From assembly GCF_014646155.1 (NCBI RefSeq), contig NZ_BMMX01000031.1:1-63389 (forward strand): 63,389 nucleotides of DNA, given 5' to 3'. The notes below the pieces were generated by a model. That model was given only the letters and a program-made list of their open reading frames with translations, ran no database searches and had not been told where the DNA came from. Positions 51,928-59,646 of the stretch are shown here, one piece after another. The position numbers were made by a program, and so were the translations under genes. The first letter of the stretch is position 1, and each line of letters begins with the position of its first letter. The DNA comes from Mangrovihabitans endophyticus. Lineage in GTDB: Bacteria; Actinomycetota; Actinomycetes; Mycobacteriales; Micromonosporaceae.

Positions 51928-51990
51928 TCAGCCGCGAAACGGCTCGAACCCACGCCCGCGACCAGCGGGCCGGGTAAACATCCGGATCAT
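51928..51990 (-). CDS. 20-aa upstream ORF with three Phe codons, possible pheST leader peptide
   Basis: Reads MIRMFTRPAGRGRGFEPFRG with Phe at positions 5, 15 and 18. Its ATG overlaps the stop of the methyltransferase gene (ATGA) and CAGGAG lies 8-10 bases upstream. It ends about 160 bases before pheS, with several GC-rich hairpins in between. By analogy with pheM of enterobacteria it might sense charged tRNA-Phe. The Phe codons are not consecutive, so an alternative is an unrelated small protein. Confidence 0.45.
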   Translation of the reverse strand: MIRMFTRPAGRGRGFEPFRG

Positions 51991-52778
51991 CGCAGGGACT
52001 CCTGTCGTTGCGCTCTGGCCGAAGCATACAGGCACACCGCCGCGGCGGCAGCCAGGTTGAGGCTCTCCGCCCCGCCGTAGATCGGCACCCGCACCCGGTG
52101 GTCGGCGGCGGCCATCACCGCCTCCGGCAGGCCGTGCGCCTCGGACCCGAACAGCCAGGCGGTGGGCCGGGCGAGCAGGCGATCGTCGAGCAGCCGGTCC
52201 AGGTCGGTGTCGCCGTGCCCGGTGGTGGCCAGCACCTGCAAGCCGGCCGCGCGCAAGTCGTCGACCACCGGCAGCGGTGCGCGGACCACATCGACGTGGA
52301 ACAGGCTGCCCGCCGAGGAGCGGACACACTTGCCGTTGTACGGGTCGACCGCGTCGCCGGCGAACACCACCGCGCCCGCGCCGGCCGCATCCGCCGTGCG
52401 CAGCACCGTGCCCGCGTTGCCGGGGTCCCGGATCTCGGCGGCCACCGCGACCAGCCGCGGGCGCTTGGCCAGCGCCTCGGCCAGCGACACGTCAGCCTGC
52501 GCGCAGACCGCGACCAGGCCCTGCGGCTGCACCGTCTCGGCCAGCGCCGCGAGCGCCTCATCGGTCACCGGGGACACCTGCGGAGCACGGGCGGCCAGTT
52601 CGGCGTGCCGGTCGAGCGCGGACGGCGTGCCGAACAACTCCAGCACCGCCCCGGCGAGCAGCGCGGAACGGACGGCCTGCGGCCCCTCGGCCAGAAAGCG
52701 GCCGGCACGGTCACGGTCGCGGCGGCGCTGCAGCCGGCGCGCCGCGACGACGCGAGGCGTACGCGGTGTGAAGGTCAC
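51987..52778 (-). CDS. SpoU/TrmH-family RNA 2'-O-methyltransferase
   Basis: A 263-residue SPOUT enzyme. The N-terminal substrate-binding domain (LQRRRDRDRAGRFLAEGPQAVRSA, parts) precedes the knotted catalytic domain with EIRDPGNAGTVLRTADAAGA (motif 1), LFGSEAHGLPEA (motif 2) and VPIYGGAESLNLAAAAAVCLY (motif 3, quoted to 20 residues). It methylates ribose in 23S rRNA or tRNA; TsnR-like resistance enzymes belong to the same family, but its location between rplT and pheS is the usual housekeeping position. GTG start with AGGGATGG upstream. Confidence 0.9.
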   Translation of the reverse strand: MTFTPRTPRVVAARRLQRRRDRDRAGRFLAEGPQAVRSALLAGAVLELFGTPSALDRHAELAARAPQVSPVTDEALAALAETVQPQGLVAVCAQADVSLAEALAKRPRLVAVAAEIRDPGNAGTVLRTADAAGAGAVVFAGDAVDPYNGKCVRSSAGSLFHVDVVRAPLPVVDDLRAAGLQVLATTGHGDTDLDRLLDDRLLARPTAWLFGSEAHGLPEAVMAAADHRVRVPIYGGAESLNLAAAAAVCLYASARAQRQESLR

Positions 52779-52827
52779 GGTCCATCCCTGCGGTGAGACG
52801 TCCGGTCCCTGTGGGGACGGACACGGC

Positions 52828-52859
52828 GAGGCGCCTCCCGCCGTGGCGGGAGGCGCCTC
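52828..52859 (-). terminator. Terminator of the infC-rpmI-rplT operon
   Basis: A perfect 15-base inverted repeat (52828-52842 with 52845-52859) just after rplT. The 2-base centre means the top pairs would open to form the loop. One of the strongest hairpins in the window. Confidence 0.85.
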
Positions 52860-52881
52860 GAAGGTGCGTGCGGCCGCAGCC

Positions 52882-53274
52882 TCAGGCGGCCTGGGCCGCG
52901 GCGCCGCCGGTGCCTTCGGCCGCGACGGCGTCCTTGGCGATCTTCACGATCGCGGCGAACGAGGCGGCGTCGTTGACCGCCATGTCGGCCAGGATCTTGC
53001 GGTCCACCTCGACGCCGGCCAGGCGCAGGCCCTGGATCAGCCGGTTGTAGGTCAGGCCGTTGGCCCGGGCGCCCGCGTTGATCCGGGTGATCCATAGCTG
53101 GCGGAAGTCACCCTTGCGGTCACGGCGGTCCCGGTACGAGTACTGCATCGAGTGCAGCACCTGCTCCTTGGCCTTGCGGTACAGGCGGGAGCGCTGACCG
53201 CGGTATCCGCTGGCGGTCTCCAGCAACGTGCGACGCTTCTTCTGGGCGTTCACTGCCCGCTTGACGCGTGCCAT
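52882..53274 (-). CDS. rplT: 50S ribosomal protein L20
   Basis: A 130-residue protein beginning MARVKRAVNAQKKRRTLLE, with the basic N-terminal helix that threads 23S rRNA and YRDRRDRKGDFRQLWITRIN in the globular domain. The Ala/Gly-rich C-terminal tail is longer than in E. coli. Needed for early 50S assembly. Confidence 0.97.
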   Translation of the reverse strand: MARVKRAVNAQKKRRTLLETASGYRGQRSRLYRKAKEQVLHSMQYSYRDRRDRKGDFRQLWITRINAGARANGLTYNRLIQGLRLAGVEVDRKILADMAVNDAASFAAIVKIAKDAVAAEGTGGAAAQAA

Positions 53275-53312
53275 GTCAGTTACTCCTTACAGGGGAACGT
53301 GGGCGGCGCGCG

Positions 53313-53507
53313 TCAGCGGCCCAGCAGCTTCTTCACTCGCTTGGTGTCGGCCTTGGCCACGCCGACCGTGCCGGTCATCCGGCGGGTGACATGGGAGGAC
53401 TTGCCCTCCAGCAGGTGGCGCTTGCCGGCCTGCTCGCGGACGATCTTGCCCTTGCCGGTGACCTTCACCCGCTTGCCCATGCCGGTGTGGCTCTTCATCT
53501 TCGGCAC
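53313..53507 (-). CDS. rpmI: 50S ribosomal protein L35
   Basis: A 64-residue basic protein, MPKMKSHTGMGKRVKVTGKG, with typical RRMTGTVGVAKADTKRVKKLL C-terminus (parts). It sits between infC and rplT in the conserved order. Confidence 0.97.
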   Translation of the reverse strand: MPKMKSHTGMGKRVKVTGKGKIVREQAGKRHLLEGKSSHVTRRMTGTVGVAKADTKRVKKLLGR

Positions 53508-53658
53508 TTGGAACGCCTCTACTCTGCTCTGCCTCCCCGCGGCCCGCGGACCGCGCCCGGGAGGAACCTCTCCCGCAGGCGAACGACCGCCGGGCGGGAA
53601 TCTCGATTACTGCGACCTTCGGCTCGTCGCCGCCCTCACCCGTGATGGGCGAGGGAGG

Positions 53659-54276
53659 TCACTCGGCGCTGGTGCTGGTGTCGGCGGTGGCCGCCGGAGC
53701 ACCGGCCGCCTCGGCGTCGCGCGGCTCCCGCGAACGGTGGCCGGCAGTGGCCGCAGCCGCCTTGGTCGCCCGATGCGGGGCCAGCACCATGATCATGTTG
53801 CGGCCGTCCTGCTTCGGACTGGCCTCCACGAACCCGAGGTCCGAGATCTCCTCGCTGAGCCGGCGCAACAGCCGGAAGCCCAGCTCGGGACGGCTCTGCT
53901 CGCGACCGCGGAACATGATCGTCACCTTGACCTTGTCGCCCGCCTTGAGGAAACGCACCACGTGACCCTTCTTGGTCTCGTAGTCGTGCGGGTCGATCTT
54001 CGGCCGCAGCTTCATTTCCTTGATGACGGTCTGCTGCTGGTTGCGCCGGGCCTCGCGCGCCTTGAGTGCACTCTCGTATTTGAACTTGCCGAAGTCCATG
54101 AGCTTGCACACCGGCGGACGCGCCATCGGAGCAACTTCGACCAGATCCAGGTCGACATCCGAGGCCAGTTGAAGGGCGCGCTCCAGCGGGACGATGCCCA
54201 CCTGCTCACCCTCCGGACCGACCAGCCGCACTTCGCGTGCCCGGATCTGTTCGTTGACGCGTGGTTCGACGCTGAT
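53659..54276 (-). CDS. infC: Translation initiation factor IF-3
   Basis: A 205-residue protein if translated from ATC at 54276: ISVEPRVNEQIRAREVRLVG matches the normal IF-3 N-terminus, and GAGGAGG lies 4 bases upstream of ATC. All later start codons would cut into the N-terminal domain. AUC/AUU starts are known in infC, where they let IF-3 limit its own synthesis. N-domain to about residue 80 (VCKLMDFGKFKYE), linker, then C-domain with GHVVRFLKAGDKVKVTIMFRG (parts). The Ala/Ser/Thr-rich tail is an actinobacterial extension. Confidence 0.95.
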   Translation of the reverse strand: MSVEPRVNEQIRAREVRLVGPEGEQVGIVPLERALQLASDVDLDLVEVAPMARPPVCKLMDFGKFKYESALKAREARRNQQQTVIKEMKLRPKIDPHDYETKKGHVVRFLKAGDKVKVTIMFRGREQSRPELGFRLLRRLSEEISDLGFVEASPKQDGRNMIMVLAPHRATKAAAATAGHRSREPRDAEAAGAPAATADTSTSAE

Positions 54277-54374
54277 GGGGCCTCCTCAGAACGATCGTTC
54301 GACGCGGCCCGGACGAACCGGGCCGGCGTCTGCCAATGGCGGTCGGCCCCGGCCGCCCCCGACACGCAGGGACG

Positions 54375-54408
54375 ACGGGAAAGCAGAAGACCCCGGCACA
54401 TGCCGGGG
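54375..54408 (-). terminator. Leader hairpin with U-rich tract upstream of infC (attenuator candidate)
   Basis: CCCCGGCA/TGCCGGGG (54391-54398 with 54401-54408). On the minus strand the stem is followed by TCTTCTGCTTTCC, which makes it look like an intrinsic terminator, although it lies about 115 bases before the infC start codon. It may attenuate infC-rpmI-rplT transcription. The rest of 54277-54627 shows no gene. Confidence 0.6.
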
Positions 54409-54627
54409 CCCGCTCGACCGGTCATCGGCGTCCACGAGGACGCTCCCCCCGCCCCGGGAGATTCCCCGAGCGGGTGACCGGACCCGAACACTCCAGGAGT
54501 GATCAGGTGGGAGCCGGCGGGCTCCTCTTTCGCGTCCGCCCCTCACGTCGCTGCCTGCGATTCAGCCGACGGGCGTCATCACAGGTCGACGGTGCGGGTG
54601 GACGTGGTCGACTCGGCGTGAAGTCTA

Positions 54628-55089
54628 TCAGCCCCGCGCGGCAGCCGCATGCAGGGCCCGCAGCGCCCGCACGCCGTCCACCGCGTACCCCTTGTCGGCC
54701 GCCTGCAGGGCATGCACCGACACCGTCTCGTCGTCGGCGAGCTCCAGCGTGGCCCACGGCGAACTGCGGTCGAACCGCACCGCGCGCACCACGTCCCAGG
54801 GCAGGTCGTACCCGCCCACCACATTGCGCACGCGCACCCGGTCGGCGTCGGCGCTCACCCGCGGCCGCAGAAACGCCAGCACGCCGAGGGCGATCAGCAC
54901 ACCCAAGCCGATCATCGCGGCCTGGTCGCCGCGCCGAAACTGGCCGATGCCGTCACCCGTCCCGCCGTGCAGGCCGAAACTCAGCACGGTGAACAGGACG
55001 ACCACCGCAACGGCGGCGATGCCCGCCACCCAGCGGATGCGACGCGGGCGGAACACGACGGGAGTCACGACAACCACGGTACTCACCAC
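54628..55089 (-). CDS. Membrane protein with bacterial PH-like domain
   Basis: A 153-residue protein with two N-terminal helices (about 20-38 and 58-75) followed by a PH-like module (RVRVRNVVGGYDLPWDVVRAVRFDR, then WATLELADDETVSVHALQ, parts) seen in many small actinobacterial membrane proteins. Several GTG codons cluster at the start, so the exact first residue is uncertain. It follows hisG by a few bases and is probably cotranscribed with the his genes. Confidence 0.75.
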   Translation of the reverse strand: MVSTVVVVTPVVFRPRRIRWVAGIAAVAVVVLFTVLSFGLHGGTGDGIGQFRRGDQAAMIGLGVLIALGVLAFLRPRVSADADRVRVRNVVGGYDLPWDVVRAVRFDRSSPWATLELADDETVSVHALQAADKGYAVDGVRALRALHAAAARG

Positions 55090-55094
55090 CTGGC

Positions 55095-55937
55095 CTACAG
55101 CCGGCAGTTGGCGATGTCGGTGACCAGGATGGCGCGGGCACCCAGGTCGTACAGCTCGTCCATGATCTTGTGAACGTCGTCGCGCCGGACCATGGCCTGC
55201 ACCGCGACCCAGCCCTCGCGGTGCAGCGGGGAGACCGTCGGCGACTCGATGCCCGGGGTGAGGGCGGTGGCGTTCTCCAGCAGCTCGGCCGGCACGTCGT
55301 AGGCGAGCATCACGAAGCTGCGGGCCACCATCACGCCCTGCAGCCGGCGCATCAACTGCGCGCGCTTCTCCTCCGCGGTGTCCGCGCGGCCGATCAGGAC
55401 CGCCGAGGATCGCAGGATCGGCTCGCCCACGGTGACCAGACCGGCCTGGCGCAGCGTCGCGCCGGTCTCCACCACGTCGGCGATGAGATCGGCGACGCCG
55501 AGCCGGACGGCGTTCTCCACCGCGCCGTCCAGCGGCACCACCTCGGCCTTGAGGTCGTGCTCGGCGAGGTAGCGCTCGACCACGCCCGGGTACGCGGTGG
55601 CGATGCGCCGCCCGCCCAGTTCCTCGGCGGAGGCCAGCGAGTCGGCCGGGGCGGCCCAGCGGAACGTGGCGCCGCCGAAGCCGAGGTCCAGCAACTCGTG
55701 CGCGGCGGCGCCGGAGTCGACCAGCAGGTCCCGGCCGGTGATGCCGAGATCGAGATCACCCGAGGCCACGTACGTGGCGATGTCGCGCGGACGCAGATAG
55801 AAGAACTCGACGCCGTTGGCGGCGTCCCGGCAGAGCAGATCCTTGGGGTCGGAGCGCTGGCGGTAGCCGGCGTCGCGCAGCATCTGGGCGGCGGGTGTGG
55901 ACAGGGTGCCCTTGTTGGGCACGGCGATACGCAACAT
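55095..55937 (-). CDS. hisG: ATP phosphoribosyltransferase (long form)
   Basis: A 280-residue long-form HisG, first step of histidine synthesis. MLRIAVPNKGTLSTPAAQML starts the protein; DLGITGRDLLVDSG and TAYPGVVERYLAEH belong to the catalytic lobes. The C-terminal ACT-like domain (SPLHREGWVAVQAMV, then DLGARAILVTDIANCRL) senses histidine, so HisZ is not needed. ATG at 55937; the 28 residues upstream in frame are not family-like. Confidence 0.95.
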   Translation of the reverse strand: MLRIAVPNKGTLSTPAAQMLRDAGYRQRSDPKDLLCRDAANGVEFFYLRPRDIATYVASGDLDLGITGRDLLVDSGAAAHELLDLGFGGATFRWAAPADSLASAEELGGRRIATAYPGVVERYLAEHDLKAEVVPLDGAVENAVRLGVADLIADVVETGATLRQAGLVTVGEPILRSSAVLIGRADTAEEKRAQLMRRLQGVMVARSFVMLAYDVPAELLENATALTPGIESPTVSPLHREGWVAVQAMVRRDDVHKIMDELYDLGARAILVTDIANCRL

Positions 55938-55983
55938 GACGTGTTTGCTCCAAAATCGTTTGAACGAGGAGGGCTCGGACACG

Positions 55984-56247
55984 TCACAGATGTCGGTAGA
56001 CGTCCTTGAGCTCCAGGCCACTGGCGATCATCAGCACCTGAGCCTGGTAGAGAAGCTGGGAGATCTCCTCGGCGGTGCGCTCGGGGCCCTCGTGCTCGGC
56101 CGCCATCCACGACTCGGCCGCCTCCTCGACGACCTTCTTGCCGATGAAGTGCACCCCGCGCTCCAACGCCTCGACGGTCGACGACCCGGCCGGCCGCTGC
56201 ACCGCCTTCGCCTGCAACTCGGCGAACAACTCTTCGAACGTCTTCAC
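55984..56247 (-). CDS. hisE: Phosphoribosyl-ATP pyrophosphatase
   Basis: An 87-residue MazG-like helical protein that hydrolyses PR-ATP to PR-AMP, second step of histidine synthesis. GKKVVEEAAESWMAAEHEG and EEISQLLYQAQVLM carry the metal-binding acidic residues. GTG start. It precedes hisG by 46 bases; this hisE-hisG pair is the usual actinobacterial order. Confidence 0.95.
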   Translation of the reverse strand: MKTFEELFAELQAKAVQRPAGSSTVEALERGVHFIGKKVVEEAAESWMAAEHEGPERTAEEISQLLYQAQVLMIASGLELKDVYRHL

Positions 56248-56298
56248 AGGATGCGATTGTGGCAGCCCATCACATCGCCGTACACGGACGCCCCCGAC

Positions 56299-56394
56299 AG
56301 TGAACCCTTTTCAACGTGCCGAGGCCGGCCGACGCCGCCGCTGGTCGACGGCGCGCAACCGACGGGCTCGATGCCAGGTTGAAAAAGGTTCAGT
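56299..56394. repeat. Palindromic intergenic element, family 1, copy B
   Basis: Ends are a 17-base imperfect inverted repeat (AGTGAACCCTTTTCAAC at 56299-56315; GTTGAAAAAGGTTCAGT at 56378-56394; 15 of 17 pair). The inside matches copy A at 13887-13981 over most positions. It lies between divergent hisE and the ABC binding-protein gene, 13 bases from the latter's -10 box. Confidence 0.75.
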
Positions 56395-56406
56395 GGAGAC
56401 GTGGCT

Positions 56407-56412
56407 TAGGCT
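56407..56412 (+). promoter_or_regulatory. -10 element of leaderless binding-protein gene
   Basis: TAGGCT ends exactly 7 bases before the ATG at 56420. Confidence 0.5.
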
Positions 56413-56419
56413 GCCCGTC

Positions 56420-57295
56420 ATGGTCGCCAGACACACCCTCCCCGCACTGGGCGGCGCGGTTCTCGTCCTCACCGCGGCGGTCGCCTGCGCCCCCGCCGAC
56501 GAGACGACCGGCGGGCCCGGCGCCTCACCGTCGGCCTCCGTGGACCCCTGTCCGCCGGGTGGCCTGCCCACCCTGGCCAAGGGCACGCTCACCATCGGCA
56601 CCGACAATCCCGCGTACGAGCCGTGGTTCGTCGGCAACAAGCCGGAGAACGGCAAGGGTTTCGAGTCCGCGGTGGCCTACCAGGTCGCCGAGCGTCTCGG
56701 ATACCCGGCGTCGCGAGTGACCTGGACCCGCGTGCCGTTCAACAACGCCATCCAGCCGGGTCCCAAGTCCTTCGACATGGACATCAACCAGTTCTCCGTC
56801 ACCGACGAGCGCGAGGAGGCGGTGGACTTCTCCTCGCCGTACTACCTGGTGCGGCAGACGGTGATCACCACCAAGGGGTCGGTGGTGGACGGGCAGACCA
56901 GCGTGGCCGGGCTGCGCAACGCCAAGCTGGGCGCGCAGGTGGGCACCACCAGCCTGCAGGCGATCAACGACGCGATCAAGCCGAGCCGGCAGCCCCAGGT
57001 GTTCAACAGCAACGACGACGCCAAGCAGGCGCTGCAGAACGGCACCGTGGACGGCCTGGTGGTGGACCTGCCGACGGCGTTCTACATGACCTCCGCGGAG
57101 CTCACCGACGGCGTCATCGTCGGGCAGTTGCCGCAGGTCGGCGTGCCCGAACGGTTCGGCATCCTGCTGGACAAGGACTCCCCGCTCACCGAGTGCGTCA
57201 CCGACGCGGTGGACGAGCTGCGGCAGGACGGCACCCTCGCGGTGCTGGAGAAGACCTGGCTGGCCGGTTCGGACGGCGCACCCGAACTGTCGTGA
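56420..57295 (+). CDS. Polar amino acid ABC transporter binding protein
   Basis: A 291-residue family-3 solute-binding protein with a signal sequence ending AAVACAP, probably lipidated at that Cys although the lipobox is weak. Typical segments: GTLTIGTDNPAYEPWFV, GFESAVAYQVAERLG, FDMDINQFSVTDEREEAVDFSSPYY (parts) and LGAQVGTTSLQAIND. First gene of a three-gene operon with permease and ATPase; the ligand is probably a polar amino acid. Confidence 0.9.
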   Translation: MVARHTLPALGGAVLVLTAAVACAPADETTGGPGASPSASVDPCPPGGLPTLAKGTLTIGTDNPAYEPWFVGNKPENGKGFESAVAYQVAERLGYPASRVTWTRVPFNNAIQPGPKSFDMDINQFSVTDEREEAVDFSSPYYLVRQTVITTKGSVVDGQTSVAGLRNAKLGAQVGTTSLQAINDAIKPSRQPQVFNSNDDAKQALQNGTVDGLVVDLPTAFYMTSAELTDGVIVGQLPQVGVPERFGILLDKDSPLTECVTDAVDELRQDGTLAVLEKTWLAGSDGAPELS

Positions 57296-58185
57296 CCGGC
57301 CCCGCACCGGCGGCCGGCGGCCGGACCGGCGGGTTCCGGCCCGTTGACGGATTCCGGCCCAGCGCCGTGCAGGCCGGGCGGATCGCGTACCGGCGCCGCC
57401 AGACGGTCCGCTCGGTGCTGCTGGCCGCGCTGTCCACCGGCGTGCTCGGCGTGCTGCTGGTGGTCGCGGTCACCGGCGCTCCGGGATGGGAGCGGGTGCG
57501 GACCTCGTTCTTCGACCTCGGCGTCGCCCGCGAGTCGTTCCCGGCCATCCTGCAGGGGTTATGGCTCAACATCCGGATGCTCGTGGTGTGCGCCGTGGCG
57601 GCGCTGGCGCTCGGCCTGCTCATCGCCGTGCTGCGCACCCTCCGCGGTCCGGTCTTCTTCCCGGTACGCGCGATGGCCACCGGGTACACGTACGTGTTCC
57701 GCGGCGTACCGCTGATCATCGTGATCTACCTGTTCGCCTTCGGCGTGCCCGGCCTGCGCCTGCGGGGCACCCCGAGCGTGCTGGTGCTGGGCGGCGCGGC
57801 GATGGTCATCACGTACGGCGCTTATCTGGCCGAGGTGTTCCGGGCGGGCATCGAATCGGTGCATCCGAGCCAGCTCGCCGCCGCCCGGTCGCTCGGCCTC
57901 ACCTACCGGCAGACCATGCGTCACGTGGTGCTGCCGCAGGCCGTGCGCCGGGTGGCGCCGCCGCTGCTGAACGACACCGTCGCCCTGCAGAAAGACGTGG
58001 GGCTGGTGTCCCTGGCCGGGCCGGTGGACGCGGTGCGCGCCGCGCAGATCGCCACCGCCGAACACTTCAACTACACCCCGTACATCGTCGCGGCGGTGCT
58101 GTTCGTGCTGCTCGCCGCGCCGCTGATCGCGGTGACCGACGCGGTCACCCTGCGCGCCGCGCGGCGGCAGGATGCGGGGGCGTGA
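57292..58185 (+). CDS. Amino acid ABC transporter permease
   Basis: A 297-residue His/Glu/Gln-type permease with a 35-residue cytoplasmic N-terminus and about six helices. The EAA-like loop is EVFRAGIESVHPSQLAAARSLGLTYRQTMRHVVLPQA (parts), which contacts the ATPase. GTG at 57292 overlaps the binding-protein stop (GTGA). A single permease probably forms a homodimer. Confidence 0.9.
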   Translation: MTGPAPAAGGRTGGFRPVDGFRPSAVQAGRIAYRRRQTVRSVLLAALSTGVLGVLLVVAVTGAPGWERVRTSFFDLGVARESFPAILQGLWLNIRMLVVCAVAALALGLLIAVLRTLRGPVFFPVRAMATGYTYVFRGVPLIIVIYLFAFGVPGLRLRGTPSVLVLGGAAMVITYGAYLAEVFRAGIESVHPSQLAAARSLGLTYRQTMRHVVLPQAVRRVAPPLLNDTVALQKDVGLVSLAGPVDAVRAAQIATAEHFNYTPYIVAAVLFVLLAAPLIAVTDAVTLRAARRQDAGA

Positions 58186-58928
58186 TGGCGTTGCTGAGCT
58201 GCGCCGGGATCCGCAAGGAGTTCGGCGGCCACGTGGTCCTCGACGACCTGAGCCTGGACGTGGCCGAACACCAGGTGGTCGCGCTGATCGGGACGTCCGG
58301 ATCCGGCAAGTCCACCCTCCTGCGCTGCCTGAACCTGCTGGAACGGGTGGACGACGGGGTGATCACCCTGGACGGCGAGGACATCACCGACCCGCGGGCC
58401 GACCCGGACCGGGTGCGCCGGCGCATCGGCATGGTGTTCCAGTCGTACAACCTGTTCCCGCACATGACGGTGCTGGACAACATCGTCCTCGCGCCGGTCC
58501 GGGTGCACTCCCGCGCCCCGCAGCAGGCCCGCGTCCAGGCGCGGGAGTGGCTGGACCGGCTGGGGCTGGCGGACAAGGCGCTCAGCTACCCGGACCGGCT
58601 GTCCGGCGGCCAGCAGCAGCGGGTGGCGATCGTCCGCGCCCTGGTCAACGAGCCGCGCCTGCTGCTGCTCGACGAGGTGACCTCGGCGCTGGACCCGGAG
58701 CTGGTGGGCGAGGTGCTCAGCATGATCCGGGACCTCAAGGAATCCGGCATGACCATGGTGCTGGCGACACACGAGATGGGTTTCGCCCGCCAGGTGGCCG
58801 ACCGGGTGGTGTTCCTGGACGGCGGCCGGGTGATCGAGTCGGGACCGCCGGAGCGGGTGCTGGGCGACCCGGAGCAGGCCCGCACCCGGCAGTTCCTGGC
58901 ACGCATCATCGCGGCCGGCCGGCTCTGA
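58185..58928 (+). CDS. Amino acid ABC transporter ATP-binding protein
   Basis: A 247-residue ATPase with Walker A GTSGSGKST (about 36-44), Q-loop FQSYNLFPHMTV, signature LSGGQQQRVAIVRAL, Walker B LLLLDEVTSALDPE and the H-loop THEMGFARQVADRV. Note the Val after DE where Pro is common (DEPTSAL), seen in some members. Overlaps the permease stop (TGATG). Confidence 0.94.
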   Translation: MALLSCAGIRKEFGGHVVLDDLSLDVAEHQVVALIGTSGSGKSTLLRCLNLLERVDDGVITLDGEDITDPRADPDRVRRRIGMVFQSYNLFPHMTVLDNIVLAPVRVHSRAPQQARVQAREWLDRLGLADKALSYPDRLSGGQQQRVAIVRALVNEPRLLLLDEVTSALDPELVGEVLSMIRDLKESGMTMVLATHEMGFARQVADRVVFLDGGRVIESGPPERVLGDPEQARTRQFLARIIAAGRL

Positions 58929-58965
58929 TCTCCCGGGCTTCGGTGCTGCCGGCCCTGCTCTCCCG

Positions 58966-59096
58966 CCCCAGCTCTGCCGGCCCCAGCTCTGCCGGCCCCA
59001 GCTCTGCCGGCCCTGCACGGCGGGCTCCGCCCGGCCGGGAGTCTCCGCCCGGCCGGGAGTCTCCGCCCGGCCGGGAGTCTCCGCCCGGCCGGGAGT
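58966..59096. repeat. Two adjacent tandem repeats between convergent genes
   Basis: Three exact 15-base units CCCCAGCTCTGCCGG (58966-59010) are followed after 14 bases by four exact 18-base units CTCCGCCCGGCCGGGAGT (59025-59096). Each 18-base unit contains the palindrome CCCGGCCGGG and can form a hairpin. They lie between the ATPase stop and the ribH stop, where they may stop transcription from both sides. Confidence 0.85.
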
Positions 59097-59103
59097 CAGA
59101 GCG

Positions 59104-59571
59104 TCACAGCGAGCGGATCACCAGCGCCGCGTCCAGCACCGCCACCGTCGCCTGCCAGCCCTTGTCCTCGATCGAGTCCTCCAGACCGGCCCGGTCCCGC
59201 GCCTGGCCCAGTGACTCCACGGTGAGCACCCCGTGCGCCACCGGCGTCCGCTCGTCCAGTGCGACACGCGTCAGCCCCTGGGTCACCGCGTCGCAGACGT
59301 AGTCGAAGTGCGCCGTCTCACCGCGGATCACCACGCCCAGCGCCACCACCGCGTCGCACTGCTGCGTCAGCGCCTGCGCCACCACCGGCAACTCCACCGA
59401 GCCGGCCACGCGCAGCACCACCACGTCGTCCACCCCGCACGCCTTGGCGGCCTGCTCGGCACGGTCGATCATGTGATCGACCAGGCTGCCGTGCCAACGC
59501 GAGCCGACGATGCCGAGCCGCAACCCGGCCGCGTCGACGGTCTGCATGTGCGGATCACCGAACCCGGCCAT
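59104..59571 (-). CDS. ribH: 6,7-dimethyl-8-ribityllumazine synthase
   Basis: A 155-residue enzyme condensing the ribityl pyrimidine with dihydroxybutanone phosphate. VLRVAGSVELPVVAQAL, GVVIRGETAHFDYVCDAVTQGL (parts; catalytic His in AHFDYV) and PVAHGVLTVESLGQA are family motifs. Assembles as pentamers or 60-mers. It follows ribBA by 75 bases. Confidence 0.95.
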   Translation of the reverse strand: MAGFGDPHMQTVDAAGLRLGIVGSRWHGSLVDHMIDRAEQAAKACGVDDVVVLRVAGSVELPVVAQALTQQCDAVVALGVVIRGETAHFDYVCDAVTQGLTRVALDERTPVAHGVLTVESLGQARDRAGLEDSIEDKGWQATVAVLDAALVIRSL

Positions 59572-59646
59572 GTCTGCCCTCCTCTGCCCTGCTCATCCTC
59601 GCGCACGCGGCATGCGCCGCGGCGCATTCACCAAGAATCGCCATCA

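Noticed and set aside
58966..59096. CRISPR-like regular repeats
   Set aside because: Units are contiguous with no unique spacers and there are no cas genes; these are simple tandem repeats.
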